Under the pieces are notes generated by a model. The model did not search any database and had not been told where the DNA came from. It saw nothing but the letters and a program-made list of their open reading frames with translations. From positions 89,666,484 through 89,730,483 of the forward strand of contig CM039463.1 in assembly GCA_022414725.1 (NCBI GenBank): a DNA stretch of 64,000 bases, written 5' to 3'. The stretch is from Microglena sp. YARC (Eukaryota > Chlorophyta > Chlorophyceae > Chlamydomonadales > Chlamydomonadaceae). Position numbers and translations under genes: made by a program. Below, in pieces: positions 52,220 to 63,235 of the stretch (positions are counted from its first letter, which is position 1; every line of letters begins with the position of its first letter).

Positions 52220-52740
52220 ATGACAGTGTGTGTGTGTGTGTGGATGGGTATGGTTGGGTATGGATGGGTGGGTGAATGGGTGGTATGGATGGGTGGGTGA
52301 GTTTGGGTCTTATGGAAGGGTATGGATGGGTGGGTATGGGTGGGTAATGTGGGTGAATGGGTGAGTATGGGTGGTATGGATGGGTATGAATGGGTGGGTA
52401 TGGTTGGGTGGTTGGGTGGGTAATGTGGGTGGGTGGTTGGGTGAGTATGGGTGGTATGGATGTATATGGATGGGTGGGTGTGTGGATGGGTGGGTGAGTA
52501 TGGGTGGGCATGGATGGGTGGGTGGGTGGATGGGTGGGTGAGTATAGATGGGTATGGATGGGTGGGTGGGTGAATGGGTTGGTAATGTGCATGGGTGGGT
52601 GAATGTGTGCGTGTGACAGAGTGAGTTTGGGTGGGTGGGTATGGGTGGGTGGGTGTTTTGATGTGTGGGTATGGGTGGCATGGATGGGTGGGTATGGGTG
52701 GGTGGATGGGTGGGTGAAAGGGTGGGTATGGGTAAGTACG
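52220..52740. repeat. GGATGGGTGGGTATGG minisatellite
   Basis: About 520 bp of GGTATGGATGGGTGGGTGAG-type sequence, G-rich on the plus strand; His/Pro/Thr frames on the minus strand are artefacts. Confidence 0.9.
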
Positions 52741-52974
52741 GTACTTGGGCAACCCAAAGGGGTGTGCAGAACTAGATTTTGAATGTCACACAACCCCTGT
52801 TAGGGGATTCTGAGGATGCCATCGTGTGCGCCATAGTGTAAATACCTAGAATCCATTTATAAATTCTAGTCGTGCCTCTTATTTCTATTTAGAGGGTGAG
52901 GTGGGTGGGGTGGGGGGGGGGGCAGCCCTCCACAGGTTTTTAAGGCATGGGGTAGGGTTTCTTTTTTTTATACT

Positions 52975-53235
52975 CCTGCTTGCCTTTATATAATTTGTAT
53001 ATCACATGTATATAATATGGCTTGCCATGTATATAATTTGTATATAATATTGCTTGCCATGTAAATAATATGTATATTATACGGCTTGCCATGTACATAA
53101 TGTACTTATAATATGGCTTGCCTTGTTTATAATTTGTATGTAATATGTAAATAATATGGCTTGCCATGAATATAATATGTATATAATATGTAAATAATAT
53201 GGCTTGCCATGTATATAATATGTATATTATACGGC
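52975..53235. repeat. AT-rich minisatellite, GGCTTGCCATGTATATAATA
   Basis: About seven units of roughly 30-40 bp ending just upstream of the first recognised EXO84 exon. Confidence 0.8.
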
Positions 53236-53284
53236 TTGCTTTCCATGTTTCACCAATTTGTGTGTCGGTCTTTCATCTTCGCAG

Positions 53285-55647
53285 CTATACCAAGCTGAGC
53301 CTGTAGCTGCATCTGAAAATGATGAACTGGCAGCATGGAAGGCCAAGCTGTACAGCAAGGAGCAGCTTGTCACGCAGAAGGTGGTTGAGGAGGAGGAAGA
53401 TGATCTAGAGGACCAAGAAGAAGAGGAGCAGCGCCCTTCCAAAGCTGGGTAAGCCAACATTCTGGGCTGGGATATGGTGGTGTTATATACTGTCCTCTTG
53501 TGTGTGTGTTTGCAGTTCCCCTCCAGAGATGGGCTGGTCGAAATATGGCAGATCGAGGGATGTTATGTTTGTCCGTTCGTGTTTGTGTGTGTTTGTGTGT
53601 GTGTGCAGCATTTACAAGGTTGGCGCAAGGGCAGGATCCAAGCAAGCAATATTCATCCTTATCCTCATCCCCATTCCCACCCCCATCCCTATCCTCATCC
53701 TCATCCTCACCCCCATTCCCATTCCCACCCCCATCCTCATTCCTATCCTAATCCTTATCCTTATCCCCATCCCCATCCCTATCCTCATCCTCATCCTCAT
53801 CCCCATTCCCACCTCCATTCCCATCCCCTCCTCCATCTCCATCTCCATCCCCACCTCCATCCCCATCCCCATCCCCATCCCCATCCCCATCCCCATCCTC
53901 ATCCCCATCCCATCCCCATCCTATCCTCATCCTCATCTTCATTCCCACCCCCATCCCCATCCCTATCCCCATAAAAAATCGGTTAACTAATTTGTGTAAA
54001 ACAACACACTATAATAAACTAGGTAAAACCGTCCACATTCCCATCCTCATCCCCATCCCCTTTGTTCTCTTGCAGAAGAGCTGGAGCCACAGAGAAGGGA
54101 GGCAAGCCACGCCAATCTGGAAGCAGCAAGGAGAAGGCAGTGCACAAGACGCAAAAGGACAAAGGCCAGCCCAAGCTTGATTTAAGCCCTTCCGAGGCCC
54201 ACCTGCCCCCGGGCAAGCAACACATCAACGGCCATGAGAACAACGACGAGGGTGATGCGGGAAAGCCTGGCAAACGAAGCACACGCACATCGAAAACTGT
54301 ACGGATCAAAGAGGACCCCGCCACCTCTCATGCCTCCAACAGGGACGAAGGCCAAGGCGGGGCAAAGCGGTCTGAAAGCACTAGGAAGGATTTGAAATCA
54401 GCTCTCAAAGGTGCTAGAGATGGAGCAGGCTCTAAAACTGCTAAACCTGGGTTTCACAGCCTGCTGCAAAATAAGACCCGCTCCTTGGCTACCTTTCAAG
54501 TCGAGCCAGCTGATTTTGATGCGCATTTGTTCATCGAGCAGCAATGTCAAGATCTGTCAGAGAGGGGTGTTGAAGGTGTGGGCACCGAGCTTGCTGCCCT
54601 CAAGGAGTACTGCAATCAAGAGGTGGGTTTCCAGGAATGATAACGCCTGGTGGGGCGTGGTATTAAGTGAGCCCCGTCTTTCGGCGGTGGGCAACGAGCT
54701 GCTACTTTACCTGGACAAAGCTACCATGGCAGTTGACAGCGGCCGCGAACACAAAAGAACACCCGTCAGGGTTCGAACCCGGCACCTTTGTCAAGGAGCT
54801 CTGCCATTGAGCCATTCCTCGAAACGGCCACAGGTGGTGGCCATGGGAGTCCTGGATGTTGAAGATTGGATTGGATTGTGAAACCCAGGTTTTCACAATC
54901 CAATCCAATCCGATTGGATTGTGAAACACAGCTTGTCGCAAAATATGTTTTGGTGGTTGCCCCCAGTGCAAGCAAACAGGCTAGCCCCCTCAACCTCACG
55001 CCTCGTAATAAGGCATACTATTCATTTATTTATTGCAAAATATGTCCCGCTCGTTGTCCACCTTCCAAGTTGAGACTGTTTGATGCGCATTTCAGTTTGA
55101 TGCGCGTTTGTTCATTGAGCAGCAATGTCAAGGTCTGTCAGAGAGGGGTGTTGAAGGTGTGGGCACCGAGCATGCCTCGCTCAAGGAGCATTGCATCCAG
55201 TAGGGTGGGCATGCCAGTCCTAGATGAAGACTGGCCTGGGTTTCAAAGCTTGTTGCGAAAGGGAACCCTAGTTGTTAAAGATTGGATTGGATTGGATTGT
55301 GAAACCTGGGTTTCACAGCTTGTTGCAAAAGGGAGTCCTAGTTGTTGTGCAAGGGCCAAGGGCCAAGGGCCAGCCCGTTTGCTTGCACTGGGACCAACCA
55401 CTAATAAAGATCTAGATGTCACGATGGATAACACCACTTTACAATAAAAGCTGCACTCCTGCCCCCTGGGATTCTTATCACTTACGCCTCTCCTTTCTTC
55501 AGGCTCCTTTTGTTGGGCTACTTTGTTGGGCGCATTCAGTAGGGCACGGTAATAATGTATCCCTCCTCCTCCTCCTCCTCCTCCTCCTCCTCCTCCTCCT
55601 CACAATTACAATCCTCATCCTCGTCCTCATCATCATCCTCACCATCG

Positions 55648-55709
<62 letters not shown>

Positions 55710-55921
55710 GCCATCCTCCTCATCAGTACCATCCTCCCCCCCCTCCTCCTCCTCCTCATATTTACAATCCTCATCCTCGTCCTCATCCTCGTCCTCATCC
55801 TCATCATCACCATCATCATCAGTATCATCATTATCGCCATCCTCCTCATCATTACCATCCTCCCCCTCCTCCTCCTCCTCCTCCTCCTCCTCCTCCTCCT
55901 CCTCCTCATCACCATCATCAT

Positions 55922-55978
<57 letters not shown>

Positions 55979-56098
55979 TATCATCACGATCCCCCTCCTC
56001 CTCCTCATCATCATCATCATCATCATCACCATCACCATCCTCCTCCTCCTCCTCCTCCTCCTCCTCCTCCTCTTCCTCCTCCTCATCACCATCACCAT

Positions 56099-56130
<32 letters not shown>

Positions 56131-56170
56131 CCATCCCCCTCCTCCTCCTCCTCCTCCTCCTCCTCCTTAC

Positions 56171-56217
<47 letters not shown>

Positions 56218-57166
56218 CCATCCCCCTCCTCCTCCACCTCCTCTCCTCCTCCTCATCCCCCTCCTCCTCCTCCTCCTCCTCATCATCATCACCATCATCA
56301 TCATCCCCCCCCTCCTCCTCATCATCATCATCATCATCACCATCATCATCATAACCCTCCTCCTCCACCTCCTCCTCCTCATTATTATTATTTGCCCCAT
56401 GTCTGCAGGTTCAAAGTTGTGTGTACGAGCACCATCGAGAGTTCTTGGCAGCTTCCCTTGCAATCCCGGAGTTGGATGAGAAGGTCCAGGTGATAATGAT
56501 GTGTACTTACTTCACACTTATATTCTGTGATCATACTTCACACTTTATCTTATATTTACATACTTCACACTTCTCTTCCATGTACATACTTCACACTTAT
56601 ATTCTGTGATCATACTTCACACTTCTGTTCTATGTACATAATTTGCACTTATATTCCATGGACATACTTTACACTTCTGTTCTGTGTACATACTTCACAC
56701 TTCTATTCCATGTACATACTGCACACTTATATTCTGTGATCATACTTCACACTTTATCTTATATTTACATACTTCACACTTCTGTTCTGTGTACATACTT
56801 CACACTTATATTCCATGTACATACTTCACACTTCTATTCCATACACATACTTCACACTTCTATTCCATATACATACTTCACACTTTTCTTCTGTGTACAT
56901 ACTTCACACTTCAATTTGTGTGTGTGTATGTGTGAGTGTTTCAGTAAGTGAATATCATTTTGCCTTCTCCACCCCCCTTTCACCGACACCCTCACATACC
57001 TGTTACCCACACCCTCACTAACACCCTCACACACCCTCACACTCGTATATCTTAGACCCCCCCCCCCCCCCCCCCCCCCCCGCTCCCCCCCTCTCATACT
57101 CCTTACGCACATACTCACACCCGCCTTACACACATCCTACACATACACGCACATTCTCCCCCCCCC

Positions 57167-57197
<31 letters not shown>

Positions 57198-57227
57198 ACC
57201 CTCAACCGCACACTCACACACACACAT

Positions 57228-57258
<31 letters not shown>

Positions 57259-57820
57259 AACACACACATACACACACACACATACATACATACACACACA
57301 CAGGAGCTTCGGGGTTTCCTGACTGGAGCTGAGGCTGCAGTAGAGGTTTTGAAACACGCTCAGGGTGTGAGCTCCAAGGTATGTGTGGCTATAATGTGTG
57401 TCTCAATTGTTGTGAGTACATAAATAAATTAATAGTTTGCCTTATTACCAGGCGTGAGGTTGAGGGGGGCAGCCCGTTTGCTTGCACTGGGCCAACCACC
57501 AATCTTGTTGTGAATAAATCAATAAATATGAGCCTTATTAGGAGGTGTGAGGTTGACAGGTTCAGCACGTTTGCTTCCACTGGGGCCAACGAACAAACTT
57601 ATTGTGGAATTGAGCAATTTCCCAGTTTTACCACTTCTCTCAGGGTGTGTGCTCCTATGTGTGTGTGTGGGGGGGGGGGGATGGGGTGTGTGTGGGGGGA
57701 GGTCAGGGAGTTTGTTTGTGTTTGTGTGTGTGTGTGTGTCTGGGGGATCAGGGAGGGTGTGTGTTTGTTTATGTGTGTGTGTGTGTGTGTGTGTGTGTGG
57801 GGGGGGGGGATGGGAGGGTG

Positions 57821-57852
<32 letters not shown>

Positions 57853-57881
57853 GGGGGGGGGTCAGGGAGGGTGTGTGTTTA

Positions 57882-57938
<57 letters not shown>

Positions 57939-57963
57939 AGGGGGGGGTCAGGGAGGGAGGGTC

Positions 57964-57999
<36 letters not shown>

Positions 58000-60213
58000 G
58001 GGGGGGGGTCAGGGAGGGAGGGTCTTCGTGTGGGTGTGTGTGTGTGTGTGTGTGGGGGGGGGGGGATAGGGAGGGTGTGTGTTTATGTGTGCGTGTGTGT
58101 GTGTGTGTGTGGGGGGGGGGGAGGAGGTCAGGGAGGGTGTGTGTTTATGTTTGTGTGTGTGTGTGTAAGTGTGTGGGGGGGTCAGGGTGTTTTGTGGGTG
58201 TGGGTGGGGTGGGTGGGTGGGGTGGGGGGGGAGGTCAGGAAGGGGGGGGGTGTTATGTTTGTGTGTGTGTGTGGTGGTGGTAATGGTGGTGGTGATGGTG
58301 GTGGGGGGGGGGGGCAGTGTGTGTGTGTTTATGTGTGTGTGTGTGTGTGTGTGTGTGGGGGGAAGGTCAGGAGGGTGTGTGTTTATGTGGGTGGGTGGGG
58401 GAGGTCCGGAAGGGTGTGTGTGTGTGGGGGGGGGGGGGGGGGGGCGGGGGGTGGTGGGGGGGGGGGGGGGGGTCAGGGAGGGTGTGGGTGGGGGGTGGGG
58501 TGGGGTGGGGGTGGGAGGTAAAAACAAAAGCAGGCAGGCAGCACACGTTCCACTGCGTTCAATCTCTGGTCTCTCCCCTATATCTTAAACAAAAACTCTG
58601 AATTCCGTGATAAACTTTTTGAATTCCCCTATGACCTTTTTGAATTGCTCAGGCTCAGCAGCAGCAATCCTTTGGCAAAGCAGGCAGCACTTCGCGAGGG
58701 GGTCCACTGCGTTCAATCTCTGGCCTCTCCCCTATGTCCTTCTTGAATTCTTTTTCAGGGCCTGTTGGCCCTTCCTTCAGCGCGTGGTCCACACCCCCGT
58801 TGCAGCGCTTGGCAGCCGATGCAGCAAGCCGGGGTCTTAACGCAGCCCAGGAGAAGGAAAACAGGAAAACTGGTGCATCGGGCCTTGAAAGCATTATGAC
58901 TCATCTCTTCTCAGATTTGAAGGTGGCTGCTGCTGAAAGAGACTTCGATCAAGCTCAGGTAGGCAGGCTTACACATCAGCTACCACTGCCAGGTGTACTT
59001 AGCATGCTGCCTACGTGAAAGCACCTTGCTAAGGACTTTGATCAAGCTCAGGTAGGCAGGCTGACACACAAGCTACCACTGCCAGGTGTACTTAGCATGC
59101 TGCTTGCGTGAAAGTCCCTTGCCAAGACTCCGATCAAGCTCAGGTAGGCAGGCTGACGCACAAGCTACCACTGCCAGGTGTACTTATCATGCTGCTTACG
59201 TAAAAGTCCCTTGCCAAAGACTTTGATGGCCTGTGTTAAAGTTGATGGTCAGTGCTAAACATGATGGCCTGTGTTAAAGTCGATGGTCAGTGTTAAACAT
59301 GATGGCCTGTGTTAAAGTCGATGGTCAGTGTTAAACATGATGGCCTGTGTTAAAGTCGATGGTCATTGTTAAACATGATGGCCTGTGTTAAAGTCGATGG
59401 TCAGTGTTAAACATGATGGCCTGTGTTAAAGTTGATGGTCAGTGCTAAACATGATGGCCTGTGTTAAAGTCGATGGTCAGTGTTAAACTTGAATGCCTGT
59501 GTTAAAGTCGATGGGCAGTGTTCAACTTGATGGCCTGTGTTAAAGTCGATGGTCAGTGTTAAACTTGAATGCCTGTGTTAAAGTCGATGGGCAGTGTTCA
59601 ACTTGATGGCCTGTGTTAAAGTTGATGGGCAGTGTTCAACTTGATGGTCGGTGTTCAACATTAGACAGCATTGCTCTCTATGCTTCAGAAGTGGGCAGAT
59701 ACAGACGGCAAGCATTTTCTCTGCTCATATTCCTCCTGTACCTCAGTACCCCCTAAACCCTAAATCCTAAACCCTTAACCCCCCCTAAACCCTAAACCCC
59801 AAATCCTCTGCCTAGATTCCACCAGTACCTCAATACAATTTGATAACATGCTCATGTACGGCTCATGTACCTCAACACATGTTTGCTTATCAGCCTCCAG
59901 GCTGTTCACCGCATGTGTGTGGAGTAACGTGGCGAGCTTGGCGAGACAGTAACCAATACCCTGTGGGTGGAAAACATGATGTAAGGCAGGGGGAAGACTG
60001 TTCCTTGTAGTAATCGTTTATTAGGGTTGGATTAGGGGACAGTTTAGGATTGGGTTGGGTTTGGGCGGTTTAGGGTACAAGATATGGTACTGTGTAGCTG
60101 CTATATAGGGTTGGAAACTACAATACATGGTACTAAAGCGATATTGTATGATACCGCTATAGGCAACCTAAGAGGACAGACAGCCGTTGTTGAAGTGACC
60201 CTGCACACACACG

Positions 60214-60265
<52 letters not shown>

Positions 60266-60285
60266 CACACACACACACTCACACA

Positions 60286-60347
<62 letters not shown>

Positions 60348-63205
60348 ACCACACACACACACACGCACGCACACACACACACCACCACACATGCACGCAC
60401 ACACAACACACACCTACCTATGTAGATGTTCTTTGGACTTGCCCTCTGTTCATATTTCTCCTATTGTATCAACATCCGTGTCTGGGTAGAGAACTCGAGA
60501 AGCTGACAGCCTATCAGACTCCCCCGTGGACTCACTGACGGCATATTTCCACCTCGTATCTTTCCTGGTTTTAGGATATTAACCCACTTAAGTGATCTCC
60601 GTTCAACTACCCTGGTCCCCTCCCCTGCCCAGCCACCCTCTTCGGAGACTTTTCACCCACTACCTAAAGCGATTGCTACCTGGGACCCTGTTTTGGCACA
60701 AACTGCCGCTACCTCAACAGCCAAGGCCTGATTTGTTTACTTTGACCCAGATCCCGTTTCGACGAATGGCTCAATGGTAGAGCTCGTGGAACAAAGAAAG
60801 TGCCGGGTTCGAATCCCTACAGGTTTGCTTTAGTGTTCGTGGTCGCTGTCAACCGCCATAGTAGCTTTGTCCAGGTAAAGTAGCAGCCCGTTCCCTACCA
60901 CCGTAAGACAGGGCTCCCTGAATACCACGCCCCACCAGGAGTTATCATTACTTTTCCTTGTGTATCTCTGTGCAGGCGTTGCTTGGAGCTGGGTATGGGT
61001 CCTTGGAAGTTTTGAAGAGAGACTCAGCAGTAGTGTGTGAGCAGATTGATTTCTTTCCGGAGTGGCTTCGCTACTTGGAAGTGCGGCTTGGCGAGTGTAA
61101 ACAGGTAGGGCCTTTTTTAACTTTTATTACTTTTAGCTGAACTCGTATTACCTCTAGCTTAACTCGAATAACTTCTTCTTAAAAACTTGCCACATGCTTC
61201 CCGAAGTAATACAAAAATACAAAAATACAAAAATATACAAATACAAAAATACTTCCTCTGTCCTGTTGGGAGTGCCTCCATGCCTCCATCCATCAATGCC
61301 TCCCCCCGCCCACCCTTCCTCCCTCCCTCCCTCCGTCCCTCCCTCCCTCCCTCTCTCCCTCCCACCTCCCTCTCTCCCTCCCTCCCACCTAGCAATACCA
61401 TTTGTGCATCCATTCATTCATTTCCTCCCCAGATTCTCGTTCTAAGCCTTGTTGGAGGAGGTTTGTCCTGCTGGGCATGCCTCCATTCATTCATCCATTC
61501 ATTTATTTCTACCTCAGATCCATTTATCCATCCATCCGTTCGTTTATTCATCCGTCCATCCATCCATCCATCCATCCATCCATCCATCCATCCATCCATC
61601 CATCCATCCATCCATCCATCCATCCATCCTTTTCTGCCCCAGATACTCGTTGAAGAGTTGGGGGCTGTATTAAAAGAAGCACACAGCAGTCCTCCATTCA
61701 TTCATTCATTCATGCCTCCATTAATTAATTAATTCATCCATCCATCCATCCATCCATCCATCCATCCATCCATCCATCCATCCATCCATCCATCCATCCA
61801 TCCATCCATCCTTTTCTGCCCCAGATACTTGTTGAAGAGTTGGGGGCTGTGTTAGAAGAAGCACACAGCAGTCCTCCGTTCATTCATTCATTCATTCATG
61901 CCTCCATTCATTCATCAATTAATTCATCTGTTATCCATCCATCCATTTCTACCTCAGATACTCGTTGAAGAGTTGGGGGCTGTGTTGGAAGAGGCACGCA
62001 GCAGTCCTCCAGAGCTCCGCTTTGCCGCTTCTGCCCTGAGCCGCCTCATTGGGGAACCTGCAGCTGCACATCGCCTCTTGGCTTGTCACTCTCTCAAGGT
62101 AGAAGGGGCACAGCAGCGATTGATGAAGCACCACTCTTCAGGTGAGGGCGCATTGACCCTGTTCTGTTTTGCAAGGGCTGTGAAATTTACCGCGCAGGTG
62201 TCGTTTGTTATATTATACATTTATACTTGCTCACGTGGTAACTAGGGCCGTCCTGAAATCACTGTACCTGTTTTTGGTATTTGACTCTCTCAAGTTCGAA
62301 GGAGCACAGCAGCGATTGATGAAGCACCTCTCATCAGGTGAGGGCGCTTTGACCCTGTTCTGTTTTACAAGGGCCGTGAAATGTACTATACAGGTGTCGT
62401 TTGTTAAATGATACTTGGTCTCGTGGTAACTAGGGCCGTTCTGAGTGCTCAGTATTTGTTTTTGGTATTTGATTCTCTCAAGGTCGAAGGGGCACAGCAG
62501 CAACTGATGAAGCTCCACTCTTCAGGCAAGGGTGCTTTGACCCTTATCTGTTTTACATGAAAGAATTTTTCACTGTAGCACGAACTCAGGGTCTCCGTCG
62601 GTAAAACGATTGTTTGGGGTTCAGTTCATCAGTGCTTTTCTTTAAAGCCCCTCCTGTCATGGTCGGGCAAGTCCCTTTAGCCTATTTGGTCTACCCCTAG
62701 ACTGTAACAGCTTACACTTGACAAGGGCCGTGAAATGTTCTAAGCAGGTGTCGTTTGTTATATTGTACTTGGTCATGTGGTAACTAGGGCCGTCCTGAAA
62801 TCACTGTACCTGTTTTTGGTATTTGACTATATCAAGGTCAAAGGGGCACAGCAGCGACTGATGAAGCACCACTCATCAGGTGAGGGCGATTTGACACTTA
62901 GCTGTTTTACAGGAGCCGTGAAATGCACTATACAGGTGTCGTTTGTTAAATTATACTTGGTCTCGTGATAACTAGGGCCGTCCTGAAAGCACAGCATCTG
63001 TTTTTGGTATTTTCTCATCTCCCCCCCCCCCCCCCCCCCCCCCCCCCCCGACCACCACCACCACCACCACCACACAAACACTCACAATAGTTGTGACTTT
63101 TCAATCTTTTTAATTCAAACATGTATTCATGTATTCTGCGCAGTGGCGGGTGATGAGGACAGCCTGGAGTATGCCGCAAACTTGGCGCAACGCACGTTCC
63201 TACAG
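53285..63205 (+). CDS. EXO84: Exocyst complex subunit EXO84 (partial at both ends), eight exons
   Basis: EXO84 is a subunit of the exocyst, which tethers secretory vesicles to the plasma membrane. Exons: 53285-53448, 54076-54622, 56409-56489, 57304-57378, 58653-58958, 60976-61104, 61958-62141, 63144-63205. All are GT-AG with matching phases, giving 1548 nt (516 codons) open throughout. The N-terminal half is charged and disordered ([17 protein letters not shown], then Lys/Gly-rich). The conserved core starts at [20 protein letters not shown] with [31 protein letters not shown] and [15 protein letters not shown], the coiled-coil Vps51/Exo84 N-terminal region. A linker and then the start of the Exo84 C-terminal domain follow: [95 protein letters not shown]. 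The arrangement matches plant EXO84 better than animal forms, as far as I can recall. Upstream exons (phase 0) and the rest of the C-terminal domain beyond 64000 are missing; a further exon may begin near 63950. Confidence 0.8.
53640..53975. repeat. CCCATC/CTCATC minisatellite
   Basis: About 330 bp of CATCCCCATCCTCATCC-type sequence between the first two recognised EXO84 exons; Ile/Pro and Met/Gly frames are artefacts. Confidence 0.9.
54635..54826 (-). mobile_element. tRNA-derived SINE, full-length, reverse orientation
   Basis: Reading on the minus strand it begins GAGGAATGGCTCAATGGCAG (A box TGGCTCAATGG), has the B box GGTTCGAACCC about 30 nt later, then the body TGTCAACTGCCATGGTAGCT, TTGTCCAGGTAAAGTAGCAG, CCGCCGAAAGACGGGGCTC, and ends ACCAGGCGTTATCATT. 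Its 3' end is about 13 bp from the EXO84 donor at 54623. Confidence 0.85.
54840..55410 (+). repeat. Decayed copies of the long EXO84 exon's end, with dispersed repeats
   Basis: About 55035-55205 is a clear but broken copy of the end of exon 54076-54622 ([16 protein letters not shown] phrases, then a stop in place of the donor). Shorter pieces with GGGTTTCACAGC and TTGTTGCAAAA recur at about 55240-55345. GATTGGATTGGATTGTGAAA repeats are at 54868-54935 and 55280-55305. 54950-55030 and 55365-55410 belong to the GTTTGCTTGCACTGGG family. Confidence 0.75.
55555..56395. repeat. CTC/ATC trinucleotide satellite
   Basis: About 840 bp of alternating (CCT)n and (CAT)n blocks in the EXO84 intron upstream of exon 56409-56489. 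The Asp/Glu- or Ile/Leu-rich frames of 230-310 codons are artefacts. Confidence 0.95.
56500..56930. repeat. ACATACTTCACACTTCTATT minisatellite
   Basis: Units of about 30-32 bp built on CATACTTCACACTT plus TTCCATGTA or TTCTGTGTA, about 13 copies, starting right after the donor of EXO84 exon 56409-56489. Confidence 0.9.
57055..57303. repeat. Poly-C and (CA)n tracts
   Basis: Two poly-C runs (57057-57080, 57158-57183) and CACACA/CATACA repeats run into the acceptor of EXO84 exon 57304-57378, where the tract is followed directly by the CAG. Confidence 0.9.
57440..57605 (+). repeat. Two tandem copies of a dispersed repeat (AGGCGTGAGGTTGAGG family)
   Basis: About 57448-57530 and 57532-57605 share GGCGTGAGGTTGAGG, CAGCCCGTTTGCTTGCACTG and GGGCCAACCACCAA with 19495-19560. 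The second copy is more diverged. Confidence 0.6.
57650..58520. repeat. (GT)n/(G)n satellite with GGTCAGGGAGGGTGTG units
   Basis: About 870 bp of alternating GT and poly-G with a recurring GGGGTCAGGGAGGGTGTGTG phrase, in the EXO84 intron before exon 58653-58958. Cys/Val- and Gly-rich frames are artefacts. Confidence 0.95.
58560..58640 (+). repeat. Copy of an EXO84 exon segment
   Basis: CCACTGCGTTCAATCTCTGG and TCTCCCCTAT at about 58548-58583 repeat sequence from inside exon 58653-58958 (the [10 protein letters not shown] stretch), preceded by GCAGGCAGCAC as in the exon. It is a short partial copy about 155 bp upstream. Confidence 0.7.
58960..59225 (+). repeat. Copies of the EXO84 DFDQAQ donor border
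   Basis: The real exon ends at 58958 (DFDQAQ before GTAGGC). GACTTTGATCAAGCTCAGGT with its donor recurs at about 59033-59053 and 59128-59145, each followed by GGCAGGCTGACACACAAGC. The unit is about 95 bp. Confidence 0.85.
59225..59660. repeat. 38-bp tandem repeat
   Basis: About eleven units of GATGGCCTGTGTTAAAGTCG followed by ATGGTCAGTGTTAAACAT, in the EXO84 intron between exons ending 58958 and starting 60976. Confidence 0.9.
59750..59805. repeat. Interstitial plant-type telomere-like repeats
   Basis: CCCCCTAAACCCTAAATCC and CCCCTAAACCCTAAACCCC contain several CCCTAAA units. The tract is degenerate, consistent with repair insertion or an old internal copy. Confidence 0.65.
60205..60415. 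repeat. (CA)n microsatellite
   Basis: About 210 bp of CACACA with CGCA and CCAC interruptions, in the EXO84 intron. Confidence 0.95.
60761..60957 (+). mobile_element. tRNA-derived SINE, full-length
   Basis: The head GAATGGCTCAATGGTAGAGC carries the pol III A box (TGGCTCAATGG, 60767-60777), and GGTTCGAATCC at 60806-60816 is the B box. The tRNA-unrelated body follows (GTGTTCGTGGTCGCTGTCAACC region, TAGCTTTGTCCAGGTAAAG, CCGTAAGACAGGGCTCC) and the end AGGAGTTATCATTACTTTTC. There is no acceptor-stem pairing, so it is not a working tRNA gene. The 3' end is about 26 bp upstream of the EXO84 acceptor at 60975. Confidence 0.9.
61300..61945 (+). repeat. Copies of the EXO84 [10 protein letters not shown] acceptor border with (CATC)n and (CCCT)n
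   Basis: The real exon begins at 61958 ([18 protein letters not shown]). Copies of its start and CAG acceptor are at about 61425-61460, 61635-61697 and 61818-61880; the last two read [18 protein letters not shown] and [18 protein letters not shown]. (CATC)n runs at 61553-61630 and 61735-61812 and a CCCTCC run at 61315-61390 separate them. Confidence 0.9.
62200..62905 (+). repeat. Copies of the EXO84 QQRLMKHHS donor border
   Basis: The real exon ends at 62141. GCACAGCAGCGATTGATGAA plus TCAGGTGAGGGCG and following intron sequence (GGGCCGTGAAATG, CAGGTGTCGTTTGTTA, GTGGTAACTAGGGCCGTCCTG) recur at about 62290-62350, 62480-62540 and 62835-62895. The 62577-62712 CATA-family element interrupts the array. 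Confidence 0.9.
63014..63049. repeat. Poly-C run
   Basis: About 35 C followed by ACCACCACC, in the last recognised EXO84 intron; the length may be unreliable in assembly. Confidence 0.9.
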
Positions 63206-63235
63206 GTAACAATGCTTTTTCAATGCTTCTTCTTT

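Noticed and set aside
55416..56368. Asp/Glu-rich and Leu/Ile-rich frames of 230-310 codons on both strands
   Set aside because: Trinucleotide blocks (CCT)n/(CAT)n stay open in several frames on both strands; they lie in an EXO84 intron.
57381..58527. Gly/Val/Cys-rich frames of about 300 codons
   Set aside because: GT/poly-G simple repeats; no domain and no codon bias.
60761..60835. A functional tRNA gene
   Set aside because: A and B boxes are present, but no acceptor or anticodon stem pairs properly and the segment continues into a shared SINE body.
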